A DNA stretch of 64,000 nucleotides, taken from contig JAJKFJ010021013.1 in NCBI GenBank assembly GCA_027382625.1, forward strand, positions 1 to 64,000. Reading direction: 5' to 3'. Origin of the DNA: Tetmemena sp. SeJ-2015 (taxonomy: Eukaryota > Ciliophora > Spirotrichea > Sporadotrichida > Oxytrichidae). The position numbers and the translations under genes were made by a program. Under the pieces are notes generated by a model. That model was not told where the DNA came from and searched no databases. It saw nothing but the letters and a program-made list of their open reading frames with translations. Below are positions 34,777 through 47,403 of this stretch, piece after piece. Position 1 is the first letter of the stretch. Every line of letters begins with the position of its first letter.

Positions 34777-35143
34777 CATGTGATATTCATTTCAATTATT
34801 TTTTAATTTAGTTTAAAAATAAATGATACTAGTTTTATCTCTTTAAAAACCTAAAAAAGCTTTTAAACAAATTTTAAGGTAGTATTTTTGAATTATGAAA
34901 TATCAAATAAATGTGGGGATGAATCTGGGATAACTTATTTAATTTTTATAATTACAAGAAATTTATTTTTAGAATGTATCTGTCAGATATTTATTTTGAT
35001 AATTTTCCTTTCTATTTAGGAAAATTTCACTTTTATTTAAGATTAAGCCTTATTTGAAGTTTTAATAAGAACTCTTTTCATATTTTAAGAAAAAATAGTT
35101 TATGGATTACATTTTTTTGACTTGTTTCTTTCTTTATTTTTGA

Positions 35144-35308
35144 TGGTAAAGTAATTGTGAATCTCTCATGAAAATACATAACGTCATAGAAGATAATTAA
35201 GATTCATCTAGCTATGATAGCATCAAACAAATTTTAAAGCCTATTTTAGCATAAAGTTTACCCTTAATTATGCGCTAAAATTATTTTAATTCCATATAAT
35301 AAATATGA
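35144..35308 (+). CDS. Short orphan coding segment
   Basis: Open between TGA codons 35141 and 35306. Central part ESLMKIHNVIEDNQDSSSYD then SIKQILKPILAQSLPLIMRQ. Protein-like but short, with no start. Low confidence. Confidence 0.3.
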
Positions 35309-35628
35309 GTGAACAAAAATTACTAATAAATGATGTTCAATTTTTTCACTTCGCTTAGGCAGATTGTGTATTTTTTGTAAGGTTCAGTCCTGTCTTTCAT
35401 TCCTTTAATTTATTTGTGAAAATATTAATTAAAATTATCTTGATATATTCAGCTGTCTCTGGCTGTATACATCAATATGCAAATATCATTTATTCATATC
35501 TTCCTAGCAAATATATATTTATGGGATGAATAGCGTTATTTTATCGAGAATATGTAATTTTGATATTTAAAGTGATTTAGTCTAATAGATTAACATAATA
35601 TATTTAGATCAATAAATTTAGAAGCAAA

Positions 35629-36133
35629 ATGGAACAAGGATGGACAAGGGAGATGATTAAGGGTAAAAAACTTCGACTTAAAAATATACGAACAGCTAAT
35701 AATCTTAAACCACTGACTTAGTACTTCTTGATAGCTTTCACTCTTAGAAAAATGCAAAGGTAATCCAACGACAATCTCTTTATCTTATAATATAAGTACT
35801 ATTTCTAAATATTATTTATTTTAGAGCAGAGATCCACCAATTCGAATGTTAAAACTTGATGCAGTTTTGCTCTCTATTCTTGCGTTATAGCAAATTCATA
35901 TTAATAAAATTCTATCACCTCTTCTCTAAGGAGGACTTCTTGCTTGTTAGAATCGTGCATATTTGTATTAATTTGACATAAATACTAATTCTCGAACAGC
36001 AAATGCTATTCCTCCCATATTATAGAGAATTGCTTTTTTAAAATATCTTAATATGTTAGTTTATGAAATATAAAAATCTAGGTATATAGTTTTTCTTAAA
36101 CAGATTAAAATAATTATATCTATTCAAATTTGA
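35629..36133 (+). CDS. Two-exon gene, unknown protein
   Basis: ATG 35629; exon 1 reads MEQGWTREMIKGKKLRLKNI and RTANNLKPLTQYFLIAFTLR and ends at a GTAATC donor (35760). Using the acceptor TTTTAGAG at 35826, exon 2 begins SRDPPIRMLKLDAVLLSILA and continues QQIHINKILSPLLQGGLLAC, QNRAYLYQFDINTNSRTANA, ending TGA 36131-36133. Using the upstream AG (35824) gives another open frame that is more hydrophobic and less convincing. The C-terminal ~40 residues are AT-codon rich and may be beyond the real end. Family not recognised. Confidence 0.5.
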
Positions 36134-36421
36134 ATGAAGAATAGACTTTTCATTGCTAAGAAGCTCAAAATTATTCAAATTACTGACAAAATAATCAATG
36201 AAAGTTTATAATTAACCTAAATGTTCTTTTAGTTTATATTGTTTTAAAATAGTTTAAAAAAATTAGTTCAAACTGTTTGTGTAGTTTAAAAGATTTAAAA
36301 ATTATTTAAATCAATATTTAAGTTTAAGGTTTTGATATTAATTATTAGTAAGATTAATGCTCATTTATTACTCTGCCAATCCTATAGAAAATGTGGAGGA
36401 AGACTTAGCAACATCATGTGA

Positions 36422-36664
36422 AATATTCTTTGTAGAAGTTTATTTAGCGAAATCTAGAGATATTAGGCCACGCATTAAGAGATTGAAGGTTATTGCAGAA
36501 GCCTTGTCCCTGCCCCCGCTTCTAAATCGGTGACAGAATCCGACCTAACCTTCCCAAACAGTTGGTGTGAACATCATGCAACAGCAATATAGGAGAGAAG
36601 CCACAGTTATGGTTAATTGTTGATACTTATGTAAGAAAAAGACATATGGAGATTCTATAAGTGA
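36422..36664 (+). CDS. Orphan terminal coding segment
   Basis: Open from TGA 36419 to TGA 36662-36664. Contains EIQRYQATHQEIEGYCRSLV, PAPASKSVTESDLTFPNSWC and EHHATAIQERSHSYGQLLIL, ending EKDIWRFYK. A competing frame with ATG 36357 stops at TGA 36531; the longer uninterrupted frame is preferred. The 5' end is undefined. Function unknown. Confidence 0.45.
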
Positions 36665-37589
36665 AGAAGATCATTTTAATTCATAGTATTAATTTAATAT
36701 TCTTTTTTTTTTAATAAATTCTATATATTATTATACTATTAATATTTTATATTAAATCTTGTTAAATACAGAGTAAATACATTAAATATTGTTAATCTAA
36801 TTAGATAATATTTGAAAATTTAAAAATACAACTCAAGACATCGAATTTTTATATCAATTTATTTTAATGAATTTCAAGATTTCTCAAAAATTTAATTTAA
36901 TTAATTTATAAAATATAATCATCGTGATATTTAAATTATAATCTTAAATTTAAAAAAGAAAATTGCATAAAATGTGTATATGTTTTAAATTATTTGAAAT
37001 AAGATTCGTTATTGTTTTTAATATAAAAATATGGGAAAAAAGAAAAAAAATGATTTCAATTTAGGTCTTAAATTGTTTTTCGTTTTAATTCTTCTTATTT
37101 GCTCTATAAATTTTAACTTAGTTCTGATGAATTATTAGGTATAAAGACCAAACTAAACATTTAAAATATAAAAAAATTTTAGATAGGATTTAATTTAAAT
37201 GTTAGGATCATTCAAATTAAAAGAACAAAATCATCTTAAAAACGGCTCCTCCCTAAGCATCCAAACATAAGGGCTAAATATTAATCCATTTACTTTAATA
37301 TATAAGATATCAAATTTAGCAATTATAATGTATTGTTTAATGCTAAACTTCTTAATTATAATTAAAAAAACAAATGTGTCTTAATTTAAATTTAATAAAG
37401 TTGCATACTAATAATGAAAATAATATGCTAATAAATTTCGCTTGATTATTATTTGATTAAGATTAGCAATATTATTCAGTTAGGTAAAAGAGTAGACTTC
37501 CTCAATTTGTAAATATTTTAATTTATGGTAAAAACTCTATCTTTGATACTATAATCATAAACTTCTACTTTCAAAACTTAATTTAAAAA
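36665..37589. other. AT-rich spacer
   Basis: No gene recognised. Confidence 0.4.
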
Positions 37590-38000
37590 AGATTACATAC
37601 TGAAAAGATTATAACCGAGAATAAATTAAAATCGGCGATTAGTTTAAAATAATAAACGGGAAGTTGTAACTTCGTGTGAATTTAAGTAGCAGATTTACCC
37701 CCTAATCTACAGCTTTTTTTTTTATAGAAAATCAAAAAGTAATATGATATTCTTCTTTAATCATCTTAACAGCACCCCTCAGTAACGAGATATGAAGTGC
37801 ACAAGAAATTAAATTCAAAAACTGAAACTGAAACAAAATAAAACTTGTGCCGCTTATAAGTCTGAACTAAGCCATCCCACACAAAATGACAAGGATGAAA
37901 AATTCTTAGAATTTCATACTGAATCGAATGGTGTAATAATTATTTAAATTGGACACACTTCAACAGTCACGATTTTATTCCATTTAATTTAATCCTCATT
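37590..38000 (+). repeat. R4 repeat copy
   Basis: Contains GATTTACCCCCTAATCTACAGC, the TTCTTCTTTAATCATCTTAACAGC block with CCTCAGTAACGAGATATG, and a GAATCGAATGGTGTAAT block. Best matched to 53540-53920 and 63400-63830. Confidence 0.65.
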
Positions 38001-38314
38001 TATATTAATTTCTCAGCAATACTATGTTAAGTTAATTATTTTATAACCCAATTTTAGGCATTTTTATCCTTTCTAAGTGGAGCAATTGATTTCTTGAACG
38101 TGTGGAACTGAAGAGGATTTTCTAAAAAAATTTACTATTGTCTGCTCAGAATCAGCCAGTTACAGCATCCAACTTATAGCCTACATATTATAAATTTATC
38201 TTTTTGATAAAGAAGAAAGTAAAATTACTATTTTTAAGGAAAAATTATTGAAGTTAAAATTCTCTGATAATCCATTTTTTTGTAATGTTTATATTATTTT
38301 GTAGGGTTTAATTG

Positions 38315-38790
38315 TGACGTCACGAGCTACCCACAATTATGCCACGGAGAATGCTTGAGGATCCTCCCTATTTAGTGCCCAACCTCCGGATTGTATCTCT
38401 AATTCTTATGAGGTTAGAACTGTGCCGGCCCTCCCCGGCGATGTTGCGTCTATGAAGTAGTGGAGTCAGGAGGTTCAACGTTGTATCCATCTTACGCTCT
38501 GTATGGTAACCCAAGCCACAGAGGGTGGTGACTAAGTGGTTTCCTTCGTACCGATTAGAAGTAAACCGGCGGCTCATGCTGGTGCCTCTCACTGAATCCG
38601 TCTGGAGAATTTCTTGCAAGTTGTTCCAACCTGCTGCCAAGGGTAGCAGCCTGCATTCCTCTCATGCTCTAAAATTGTTTGTGTACTTGTATTACTAAAT
38701 TAGAAAGTAGGAATCTTTAGTGACTTGCGGTTCCTACGCGAGTTGTAATACTCGCGTTCACTTATTCACTAACTTTCTAATCTAATAATT
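38315..38790 (+). repeat. R3 repeat, contiguous copy
   Basis: Uninterrupted representative of R3, from about GTGACGTCACGAGCTACCC through GGAGAATTTCTTGCAAGTTG to TTATTCACTAACTTTC. A 90-codon minus-strand ORF here (38368-38640) is not conserved as a frame in the other copies, which carry TGA in it. It is therefore treated as incidental. Confidence 0.65.
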
Positions 38791-39639
38791 TTATAAAATA
38801 ATATTTGAATTAGAAAAGATTTAAAAGACATTTAACATAATATTTAATATTTTGAAATAAAGATTAAGAAAAAAAATTGGCTTAGCTTATACCCAATTAA
38901 ATAATAATATATTTAAATTATGAATTTATATTTAATAAATAATAATAGATTTATAATTAATTTGACAAAAGTTAATTAAATATATTTATGCTATATTAAA
39001 AGAGTTAATATGTTTAAAATTGTTTTCATTTTAGTTGAAAAGAAAGTGCTTCTAAAACTTTCAGATTAATTAGTGATTACCATCAATATCAAATTACATT
39101 TAAATTGAGATATTTTAATGTTTATGATATTATATTGTCTCTTTAGTCCTGGAAGAACAAAGTAATATTCAAATTATAATAAAATTGTATTTTACTTCCT
39201 AATATTTAACTGCTAATTTTCAATCCATCCTTTAGAGTTTATTAAATTTAGCTTTAAAACAATATCTAAATACTTAATAGATAATGATAATATTTTAATT
39301 TGTTAAAAATGAGAAGCAAAAATCCTTTAACAACTATATGTAATTCGAATATAAAAGTTGCAATTCCATATAAAAATGATCATTAAATTAGTTTTAATCA
39401 TAAGAAAACAATGCTTTAATTATTTAAAAAAAAACATTTCGAAAAAATATAAATAATTAAATTAAATTCTTTTTATTTAACTACCTTAAAATTTACAAAA
39501 TTATTTCAGTTTTAATTACTTAAAATGAGAATAGGAGATTATTTTACAAGCAAAAGCTATCATTTATCACCCAAAAAAAATTATAGTTGAAATATAAATG
39601 AAAGTTGGAATCAACTTAATATAATAAAATGTTAGCAGT

Positions 39640-40830
39640 TAAATTGCGAGCTAAGTAGATAAAATCGGGCTTAAATTATAAAAATAGTTTGTTCTATTGC
39701 CATTACAATACCTATTAAGAGATTCTATGTCACAAACTCTGAACCTTAACATTAGCAAAGTTCACAAACTTACGAGTGAGTAACTCACTTAAAAGACCTC
39801 TTAAGAAAAAGTAGCAAGGATCAAAGTTGCTTAAAATTTAATGCTTAATCGAATGATCATAATTTCACCACAATATCTCACACTTCAACTGCCACGGATT
39901 TTAAATTATTATATTAATTATTAATTTAATTCTCTTTTTTATTAAATTCTAAAATATATTATTGAGGAAAGCAAATTATTCTAAAGTTAATAATTAGATG
40001 AAAATATAAAAAAATATTATATTTTATTTATAAAATAACATATAGGTAGTATCAGATTTGGTGATTTAGTGTGACTAATACATATTTAAGGATACTCTAT
40101 ATATTGTTTGCTCTGAGGTGCTGAGACGATGATTAAAGAAGAATCTTATTTGTTTTGATAAGCTATTGAATAACTGCAATCAAGAGGTAAATTTATGATT
40201 AAAACTGCCAGGTTGTTTCAACTTTTACTGAGCACTCACTCCCATACAAAAGTTGCAAGGATATAACTTTAAAACAGCTGATTTACTACATTTTAATTAA
40301 ATATATTAATTAATTTCATTTTTTTAATCTCAGCTGTAATGTAATAATATATTATCTATTTTATAATTTATAATAGGTAGGTATAATTTAATGTAGCTGA
40401 GAATTTAATAAAAAAAGAACTAAATTAATAATTAATTTATAATATATAAAATCCTTGGCAGTTGAAGTGTGAGCTAGATGAATTTATTACCATTCGATTT
40501 TGCAGTAAATTATAAGCAACTTTCTTCCTCGCAACTTCTTCGTAGGAGGTCTGTATAGCGAGTTATTTATCCCTTGCACTAGTTTAAGAGCTTAGATTAA
40601 TTTCTTCATTCAGAATTTTCAACAAAAATACCACATTTCAGAGAGCTCCTACAGCAATGGGTGTAGAAAAAACTCATCTTATAATTTAAGGAGCTATCGA
40701 ACAAGCCCAATTGAATAGCTACCCTTTTACGGGCCCAAAAATTTTAATCTTTATTTTTATTTCTTTTCGATTTTTCATTTAAATTTTAACTATAATTGAA
40801 ATGAGGTTGTGTCTGAAATTGCCAGAAATG
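39640..40830. repeat. Cluster of R4-family repeats
   Basis: At least three copies: ~39640-39960 (+), ~40050-40330 (-) and ~40440-40830 (-). They are recognised by GAGATTCTATGTCACAAACTC, GAGGTGCTGAGACGATGATT, AAAAGTTGCAAGGATATAA and GGAGCTATCGAACAAGCC. No intact ORF is shared. Confidence 0.5.
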
Positions 40831-41104
40831 AAAGGAGCCTCCAGTGCGGCATAAAACAAATATCAGCATTCAATTCTAGTGTTTCCCTTGCCTCTATCGT
40901 GCCATCTACTCAGCTCGATAAACCTTACTTTCAAAATGCTTCATCTTATATAAAATTATTAAACTAAATATTTTTTAATAATTGAGTTGTCAATTATAAT
41001 TTATTTTCTATTATTATAAAAAGAAGATAAATAAATAAAGATAAACAGTTAAATATCTTATGTTTAATCTTTAAAAAGCAAAAAAAAAGAAAGAATAAGA
41101 TTAA

Positions 41105-42530
41105 ATGAGTAACCCCGTAGGGTACAAATAAAGCTTAATCCTAATAGATATAAACTTGAATTATGAACCCGTATCAGCCCATGGCATAAGCTAATCAGTA
41201 ATGCCGCACCTCTCTCATTTGGAAGAGAAAGAGAATCCCTATGAAGATAGACTTTTAAATCCGCCTTTAACTGTCACTCTGAGTACATTTGCATCTTCGG
41301 CTTCACTAGTGTTTTATAAACATCGAATCTGGCTATGGTAAAAAATGAGAGAAAAAAATGCTCAACAAGGTTAATAAATTGACCAGATTAGTATGACTAC
41401 TTTATATCAAATTTAAGTAACATAAGTAGTGCATACGCAAAAGGCCAGGCCTCACATGCACATCTTCGCATCCTGTGTCTATGACTACTACTGTAAATTA
41501 CTAAAGAGAAACAAGTGAAGTTAACTTGGGTTCTAAGAATAAGATCATTCTTAAATATATAAAGAAGTACTTCGTCTTTGAGAATGTTTACTACCTTCAA
41601 AACAAAAGTAAGGGGTGATAATTAAAATTATTAAATAGGGAAATATTATGTTTAGATTAAATGGGGGGGTCCTTTCCTCGACAGTATAGAGACCTGCTAG
41701 AGCATTATAAAATAATGCAATATTTTGAATACAAATCATGCTTCATCTATAAGCCAAAAGAAGTTAAGCTGAAAATTGAAGCATTAGTCCACCTAATTAT
41801 GAAATAAATTTTGATTATATTTAAATGTTGCAATATTTTAAAAGTGTATTTAAGCTTGATTAACAAGAGCAGAAGAATATCTTAAAATATAGATAATATT
41901 AGATGCAGATGACCTCTAACTGACTGAATTATGATTAAAATTTGAAGCCTTAGATGGTCGGGGCAGGTCTCTATAATTGGAAGAATCAGATTTAGGAAAA
42001 AAATTACCTTTATAAGCATACTTTTTGCTTCCCTTTATTCACTATATAATTTTAAAGTCGAGGAAAGGGCCCCCTTTCACAGAGTAATTCAATTAAACAT
42101 TAGAGATTTATTTATACTTTATAATATTAGTTTTAATGAGAATCAGCAAATTAGTGATCTTTATTTAGAATAGTTTTAATGACTTCTCTAATTAATATAT
42201 GGATTTTAATATTATTCTTACAACCCATGGTTTGATTCACTTATTACTCTTTATGCAACCTAACCGGACAGATTTCCTTGAGAATTTTCATTGTAGCCAT
42301 TGCTCCTTGTTAGGCTCCTGCAATACATTGAATGAGAGGTTACTTAATATGGGCAAACAGGTGTAGATTGTCTCATTGAGAGGTGCATGGATTATGGAGA
42401 ACCCCAAAGGTGTGCGATACTGAATTACTTCCCATCACCCAACCCATATTACTAACCTATTTATCTGCTAATATCTTTAACCCAGACAAGCCTACTTGAG
42501 TGCCACATAGGGTCCTTGATTTTCCCTCTC
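41105..42530 (+). repeat. R2 repeat, copy 2, split by a fold-back element
   Basis: 41105-41480 aligns with the start of the 28.8-kb copy (CCCCGTAGGGTACAAATAAA, AACATAAGTAGTGCATACGC). 42240-42530 aligns loosely with its tail (TGTTAGGCTCCTGCAATACA, GTGCCACATAGGGTCC). The middle contains fold-back copy 4. The frame open in copy 1 is disrupted here. Confidence 0.45.
41660..42085. mobile_element. Fold-back element FB, copy 4 (diverged)
   Basis: Begins GGGGGGGTCCTTTCCTCGAC and ends with the inverse, GTCGAGGAAAGGGCCCCC. The arms are only about 20 bp here, much shorter than in copies 1-3, and the interior is unrelated. The target duplication is not obvious. Confidence 0.6.
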
Positions 42531-43159
42531 TAATTTAATACTTTTATTTTAAAATATTATTAATTTAATTATTATTGGGTAAAATTAAAAATATCTATAA
42601 TTAATAAACAATCTTCAGAGAATGCTTAAAATCTTGATATAAATTTGGTTTCACAATAAAATCTTTTGAATAAGGGCGTGTTAGATGTGTTCGGAAATTA
42701 ATCTCTTCAAAGGACTGATCTCACACAACTTTAAAATACAAATAATTAAATATAATTTGTATAAAATAATTTTGTTTTGAAATTTTTAAATTAAATAATT
42801 ATTTTTGTAAAAAATTCTATTTAAAAAATGAAAAGAACCTTTTCACTCTCTTGACATTTAAAAATGATGGGATTGTAAATTTAAGCTATTCAATAGGTGA
42901 AAGATATGGAATGACTTTCTATATTCATTTTATGTTTTTAAGAAAAATTGAAAAATTAAAAAAATAAAATTAGAAATGCTTATTTAAAAATGAAACATTT
43001 TTCATGTTCTTAGTTTTGATATGACCCTGAATTCAGAGAGAGATACTAAGTTTCCATTATTAGTTTCATTGATCTCTAATCTTCCTCACTCTAAAAAGCG
43101 GTGATAAACCACTACTAACTCAGGACATCAATTATTGTTGTCATGCAAAGTTTTCTGTT
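42531..43159. other. AT-rich spacer
   Basis: No gene recognised. Confidence 0.4.
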
Positions 43160-43520
43160 TTAAATATTTAGAATATTGCAATTTTTTTTAAAAAAATTTT
43201 TTTTTAAAATAAAATTTTAAAAACTTGAAAAAATTATATTTTTTAATTTGGGGTAAACCTAAAAGTTCTCCGGGTTTGAAGTTTAAAATTGGTTTCAGAA
43301 TTAAAATCATAAAAAAATTTTGAAATTTTAAAAAAGGTAAATTTACGAGGGAAAAAATTTTTAAGGGTTTAAAATTTTTTTCAAAAAAAAAAAGTGGCCA
43401 AATTAAAATTTTTTTAATAAAAAATTAAAAAATTAATTTTTTTAAAAAAAATTTTAATTCCAATTTTTAAAACTTTTAAGATCCATGATTAAATTCCAAA
43501 TAAAAAAAAAAAAATTTTAA
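43160..43520. other. Extreme A/T homopolymer region
   Basis: Many runs of 6-12 A or T with occasional doubled bases (GGGG, CCGGG, CCTT). The texture differs from the rest of the window and suggests poorly resolved consensus sequence or a collapsed simple repeat. No features. Confidence 0.6.
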
Positions 43521-43674
43521 TATGAGTTTTTTCAATAATAATCGCAAAACTACCTCTCAGCAATGAGATATGGTGAGCACATTTCATCATAATTGTAATA
43601 TTAATTTCATAAGAACATGTATTGTGTATGCTCTAAACTGAGCCCTCCTACACAAAAGTTGCAAGTGAGGAACA

Positions 43675-43930
43675 ACATGACATTGATAGTGGCCGCCCTA
43701 TGGCTACCGCTATGAGACACTCCAGATTTAGACACCGAAGGCAGGATCCCGCTCTATTGGCCATTCTTATGAAGACTTGTTTAGTGACTGGCAAAATCGG
43801 GTCCACTTGCAGCAATCGGCTGTGGGCTCCTGGTCAGTTTTGAAAACGGCTAGAGAGTACAGGTGATGAATTCGAGGGAGACCGCCCATTAGGGACAATG
43901 AGACTCCATATATATTAAGGTGGTTGGGGA
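43675..43930 (+). repeat. R1 repeat, diverged copy
   Basis: Retains GTGGCCGCCCTATGGCTACC, CGCTATGAGACACTCC, GGCTGTGGGCTCCTGGTCAG and CGGCTAGAGAGTAC. The central ~80 bp present in copies 1 and 2 is shortened. Confidence 0.65.
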
Positions 43931-44368
43931 TATTAAATAATCTTATTCATAATATAAATCACTCTAATTCCTAATTTCTAATCTTCTTCTGGGAAATTTT
44001 ATTTTAATTTAAAACTTATTGTTTAAATAAACCCAAAACTCTATAAAGATCCCGGAAATTTTTTTTCTAAATTAGTATTTAATAATTCCACACAAAAATC
44101 AAAATATACAATTAAACACACTTCTATTACCACCGATTTCGATTATTTTAATTTATTTTTCTATTCTTTTTTAATTTCCTCCTATATTTATCTTCCTTCT
44201 GTAATTATAAATCTGAATCGCGGTAGAGCATTTTTACTAAAAAATAAATTAATTTATCATATAAATGAGATAATTTCTACTTTAATAATATTACATTTAA
44301 AACTATTGATTAGTTTATCTCATTATATGATGATTGAATTGAAATATGAGTATATTTATTTTAGAGGT

Positions 44369-44776
44369 GAGCCAGTTAGAGTCAGAAGAATTGAATAATT
44401 AAAGAAGAGAACTATACCACAATAAAAAATCATTGTCTAGTTATTCTTAAATTTGGTTGAAGCAAGGATTATAAAATAATATTGCTGCCCAAAATAGTAC
44501 TTAGTTACTTAATTAAAAGATCACTTCCTAATAAGAAAATTAACTCACCACACAACTATCAATCAAATTATAATCCAAATTCAAACTAAAATAAATTCAA
44601 TTTTGTGCATTAATTTATAGTTGTCATAATTATAGCTGACAAATAAATGGAAATTCAAATTAATTTAATCATTAAATTAAAATCCAATCAAGGGGTACAG
44701 TTGGAACATAGATATTTTTTCATTGTTTTTGCATTAAAATATTATAACTTTATGTCCTTTCACCGTTTTTGTATGA
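44369..44776 (+). CDS. Orphan ORF, possible coding start block
   Basis: 135 codons to TGA 44774-44776. The first part reads EPVRVRRIEQLKKRTIPQQK, IIVQLFLNLVEARI and is preceded by TTTATTTTAGAG, an acceptor-like sequence. The remainder is Q/I/N from AT-rich codons and may be non-coding. Low confidence. Confidence 0.3.
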
Positions 44777-44819
44777 CAGGTAATTTAAAAATATCATTGA
44801 CAAAATATTACTTAAAACT

Positions 44820-45600
44820 TTAGAAGATTTGGAATTTACACGCAGCAAATTCGCCGCTGTGAGGGGATAAGTTATGAATAAACTCATATTTATTTTTGAT
44901 AATCAATTTAGCAATCTGCAAATTATGGGGTGGATATCGAGATTTGATCTCTCAAAAAGAAGCAATTCTCCATTTAATATTTTACCCTATCTCTGATTAA
45001 AATTATTTTTTGTTATAACAATAAAAGAAAAGACATCTTTAAAAATAGGGGCAAATTTTAAGAAACATTGCTTGCAATAATAATTTATAGATGAACTCTA
45101 CTTCATTCTATAAAGAGACAAAAATTATAGAAGTCCATTGGAGCTCATTATTTCTCTTTTATATGCAGAATGAAGATAAGTATGAAAACATAGCAATTTT
45201 GTAGTTGCGAATCTTATAATTTAACTTTAACAATTTCAATTATCACTATTGTAATTTAAACTAATTACTTATTTCAATATAATTGTATGTACTAAAGATA
45301 AATTTAAATGAAAATCAAAATTTATTAAATTAAAATCGGAAAAAGTAGTAAATAGTTGTAATTTAATTTGCAAGCTAAGTAGTTTAATGCGAGCTTGTTC
45401 GATAGCTATATATTATGAGTCTGTTATTATGCCTTTACGATGGGAGAATTCTGCGAAGAGATATTGATGAATTGACTCTTTTCTCAGAATATAAATGTTT
45501 AATCGAATGATCATAAAAAAACTCACTCTCCAGTTGACTATATATTTAAAGTTATTTAATTTAATATTAATCACATTTTCTTATTTGTTCGATTCTCAGC
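44820..45600. repeat. Two R4-family copies
   Basis: ~44820-45010 (-) and ~45350-45600 (+), recognised by GATTTGATCTCTCAAAAAG, GCGAGCTTGTTCGATAGC and GAATGATCATAAAAAAACTC words. Diverged. Confidence 0.4.
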
Positions 45601-45700
45601 TTTATTATGCTCTAACTCTAATATTCTAATTTATATAAAATGTTTTAATTATGACAAATTTAAAATCAATTAAAATTAATTAAAAATATAAAAGTTATCT

Positions 45701-46687
45701 ATGTAAAGATGAATCTCTTGAATTTGAAGAGATATTTATTTATGTGCGAAATATACTACAAATACACGCTTCAGCGACCAGATAGTTCTTTCTAGTTGAG
45801 CCTCATTCACCTTGCACATCATGAGTTTTTCAGATTTTGCAGCTGTCCATAGCACTTTCTCGAATCAAGTATCCAACTTCTCATTCTTAACCTTTCGAGA
45901 TATGATGATCTGTCCTTTCAAGATTGTAGTGGCTTTCTTTCTTCGCATTATGAGCTCATTTTCTCTTCGCTTCTCTCAAGGAAGAGTGAAGTTGAGCTGA
46001 TTTTCAGTCTTAATCTGAATCATGCATTCAACGCTGTGTACTCATTGGTTCCATTAATACTAGCTGGAATTATAATGAAAATTGAAATCTTAAATGACTA
46101 ATCACTCTAACCTAATAAATTAATTAAGAATTAGCAAACTTAAATTAAGACGAGTCTGAAATCAATTAAGCTTAGAGTAACACTTAATCTTTAGTAGAGA
46201 AATTATTTAAGATGATAATTAAGACAGTTTGCATTAAAACATTAAGTGTTTTAAGAATTCTTAATTAATTTATTAGGTTAGAGTGATTAGTCATTTAAGA
46301 TTTCAATTTTCATTATAATTCCAGCTAGTATTAATGGAACCAATGAGTACACAGCGTTGAATGCATGATTCAGATTAAGACTGAAAATCAGCTCAACTTC
46401 ACTCTTCCTTGACAGAAGCGAAGAGAAAATGAGCTCATTATGCGAAGAAAGAAAGCCACTACAATCTTGAAAGGACAGATCATCATATCTCGAAAGGTTA
46501 AGAATGAGAAGTTGGATACTTGATTCGAGAAAGTGCTATGGACAGCTGCAAAATCTGAAAAACTCATGATGTGCAAGGTGAATGAGGCTCAACTAGAAAG
46601 AACTATCTGGTCGCTGAAGCGTGTATTTGTAGTATATTTCGCACATAAATAAATATCTCTTCAAATTCAAGAGATTCATCTTTACAT
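45701..46687. repeat. 987-bp near-perfect palindrome with coding-like arms
   Basis: Arms 45701-46132 and 46256-46687 (432 bp each) are inverse copies. The only difference noticed lies within CTTCTCTCAAGG against the inverse of CCTTGACAGAAG. The 123-bp spacer (46133-46255) contains smaller inverted words (GCAAACT/AGTTTGC, CACTTAAT/ATTAAGTG). The central ~300 bp of each arm is GC-richer. The inward-reading strand of the right arm shows a basic protein-like run (MRRKKATTILKGQIIISRKV then KNEKLDT, TGA, FEKVLWTAAKSEKLMMCKVN). The 62-codon ORFs on the other strand are mirror images of each other and look like antisense. Confidence 0.9.
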
Positions 46688-47403
46688 TTTAATTATGAAA
46701 AATATTTTAAAAAAGACCTGAATTTATTTTTTTTAAATATAAGAATTACTTTAGTTCTAAAATATCACCCAATCACAGCCAGCTTAAATAATGTTAAATC
46801 TTCTAACATTACATCATGATTATGTTTGTATACTTTCTGTTTTTTCCAAATAAATATAAACTTGGATGGATTAATTCATGGCTAAGAAATGGCATCCTTC
46901 CTTTTCTTCTAATAACCATCATCATCTATTTCACTTTTCTAAATTGTTTCTTTTTAAACATCAGTCCTAATTTTAACCATATCTCCAAGAATTAAAACTC
47001 AGTCTATTCTTAATATCAGAACTTGAGCTATTTAAAAAGTTGAGATTTGTAAAATAAAAAACTTTAATTAAGGAAAATTTTCGTTATTGTGATATCAAGC
47101 AATCAGATAAATTTATTAAAATTTAACCTTTGGTTGAAGTAATGGCCTATGGAGTGTCAAAGTTTTTAAGCTTTAAGTTTGCTTTTGTATAATTGTTGTT
47201 GCGAGTAGTTTCCCTGACTTATTTGATTTATTTATCGTTTCCAACGTAATTAAAAGCTTAACTGACACTAAGGAGTACTAGTTAAAGTTTGAAATTTCAA
47301 GCAATTTCGACTTATTAATATATTGAAACACTTAGAAAAAAACTGTCCCAAACAAGACCCAATTAAATGCTTTAATTATCATATAGCCTCATAGTGGCTA
47401 TGA
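46688..47403. other. AT-rich spacer
   Basis: No gene recognised. Confidence 0.4.

Noticed and set aside
36357..36533. ATG-initiated 58-codon ORF
   Set aside because: A competing longer frame to TGA 36662 is protein-like throughout without internal TGA, so this is probably a shadow.
38368..38640. 90-codon minus-strand ORF in R3
   Set aside because: The corresponding frame has TGA codons in the copies at 10.8 and 57.9 kb.
45812..46576. Mirror-image 62-codon ORFs in the palindrome arms
   Set aside because: Phenylalanine/serine-rich composition is typical of antisense; the opposite strand is more protein-like.
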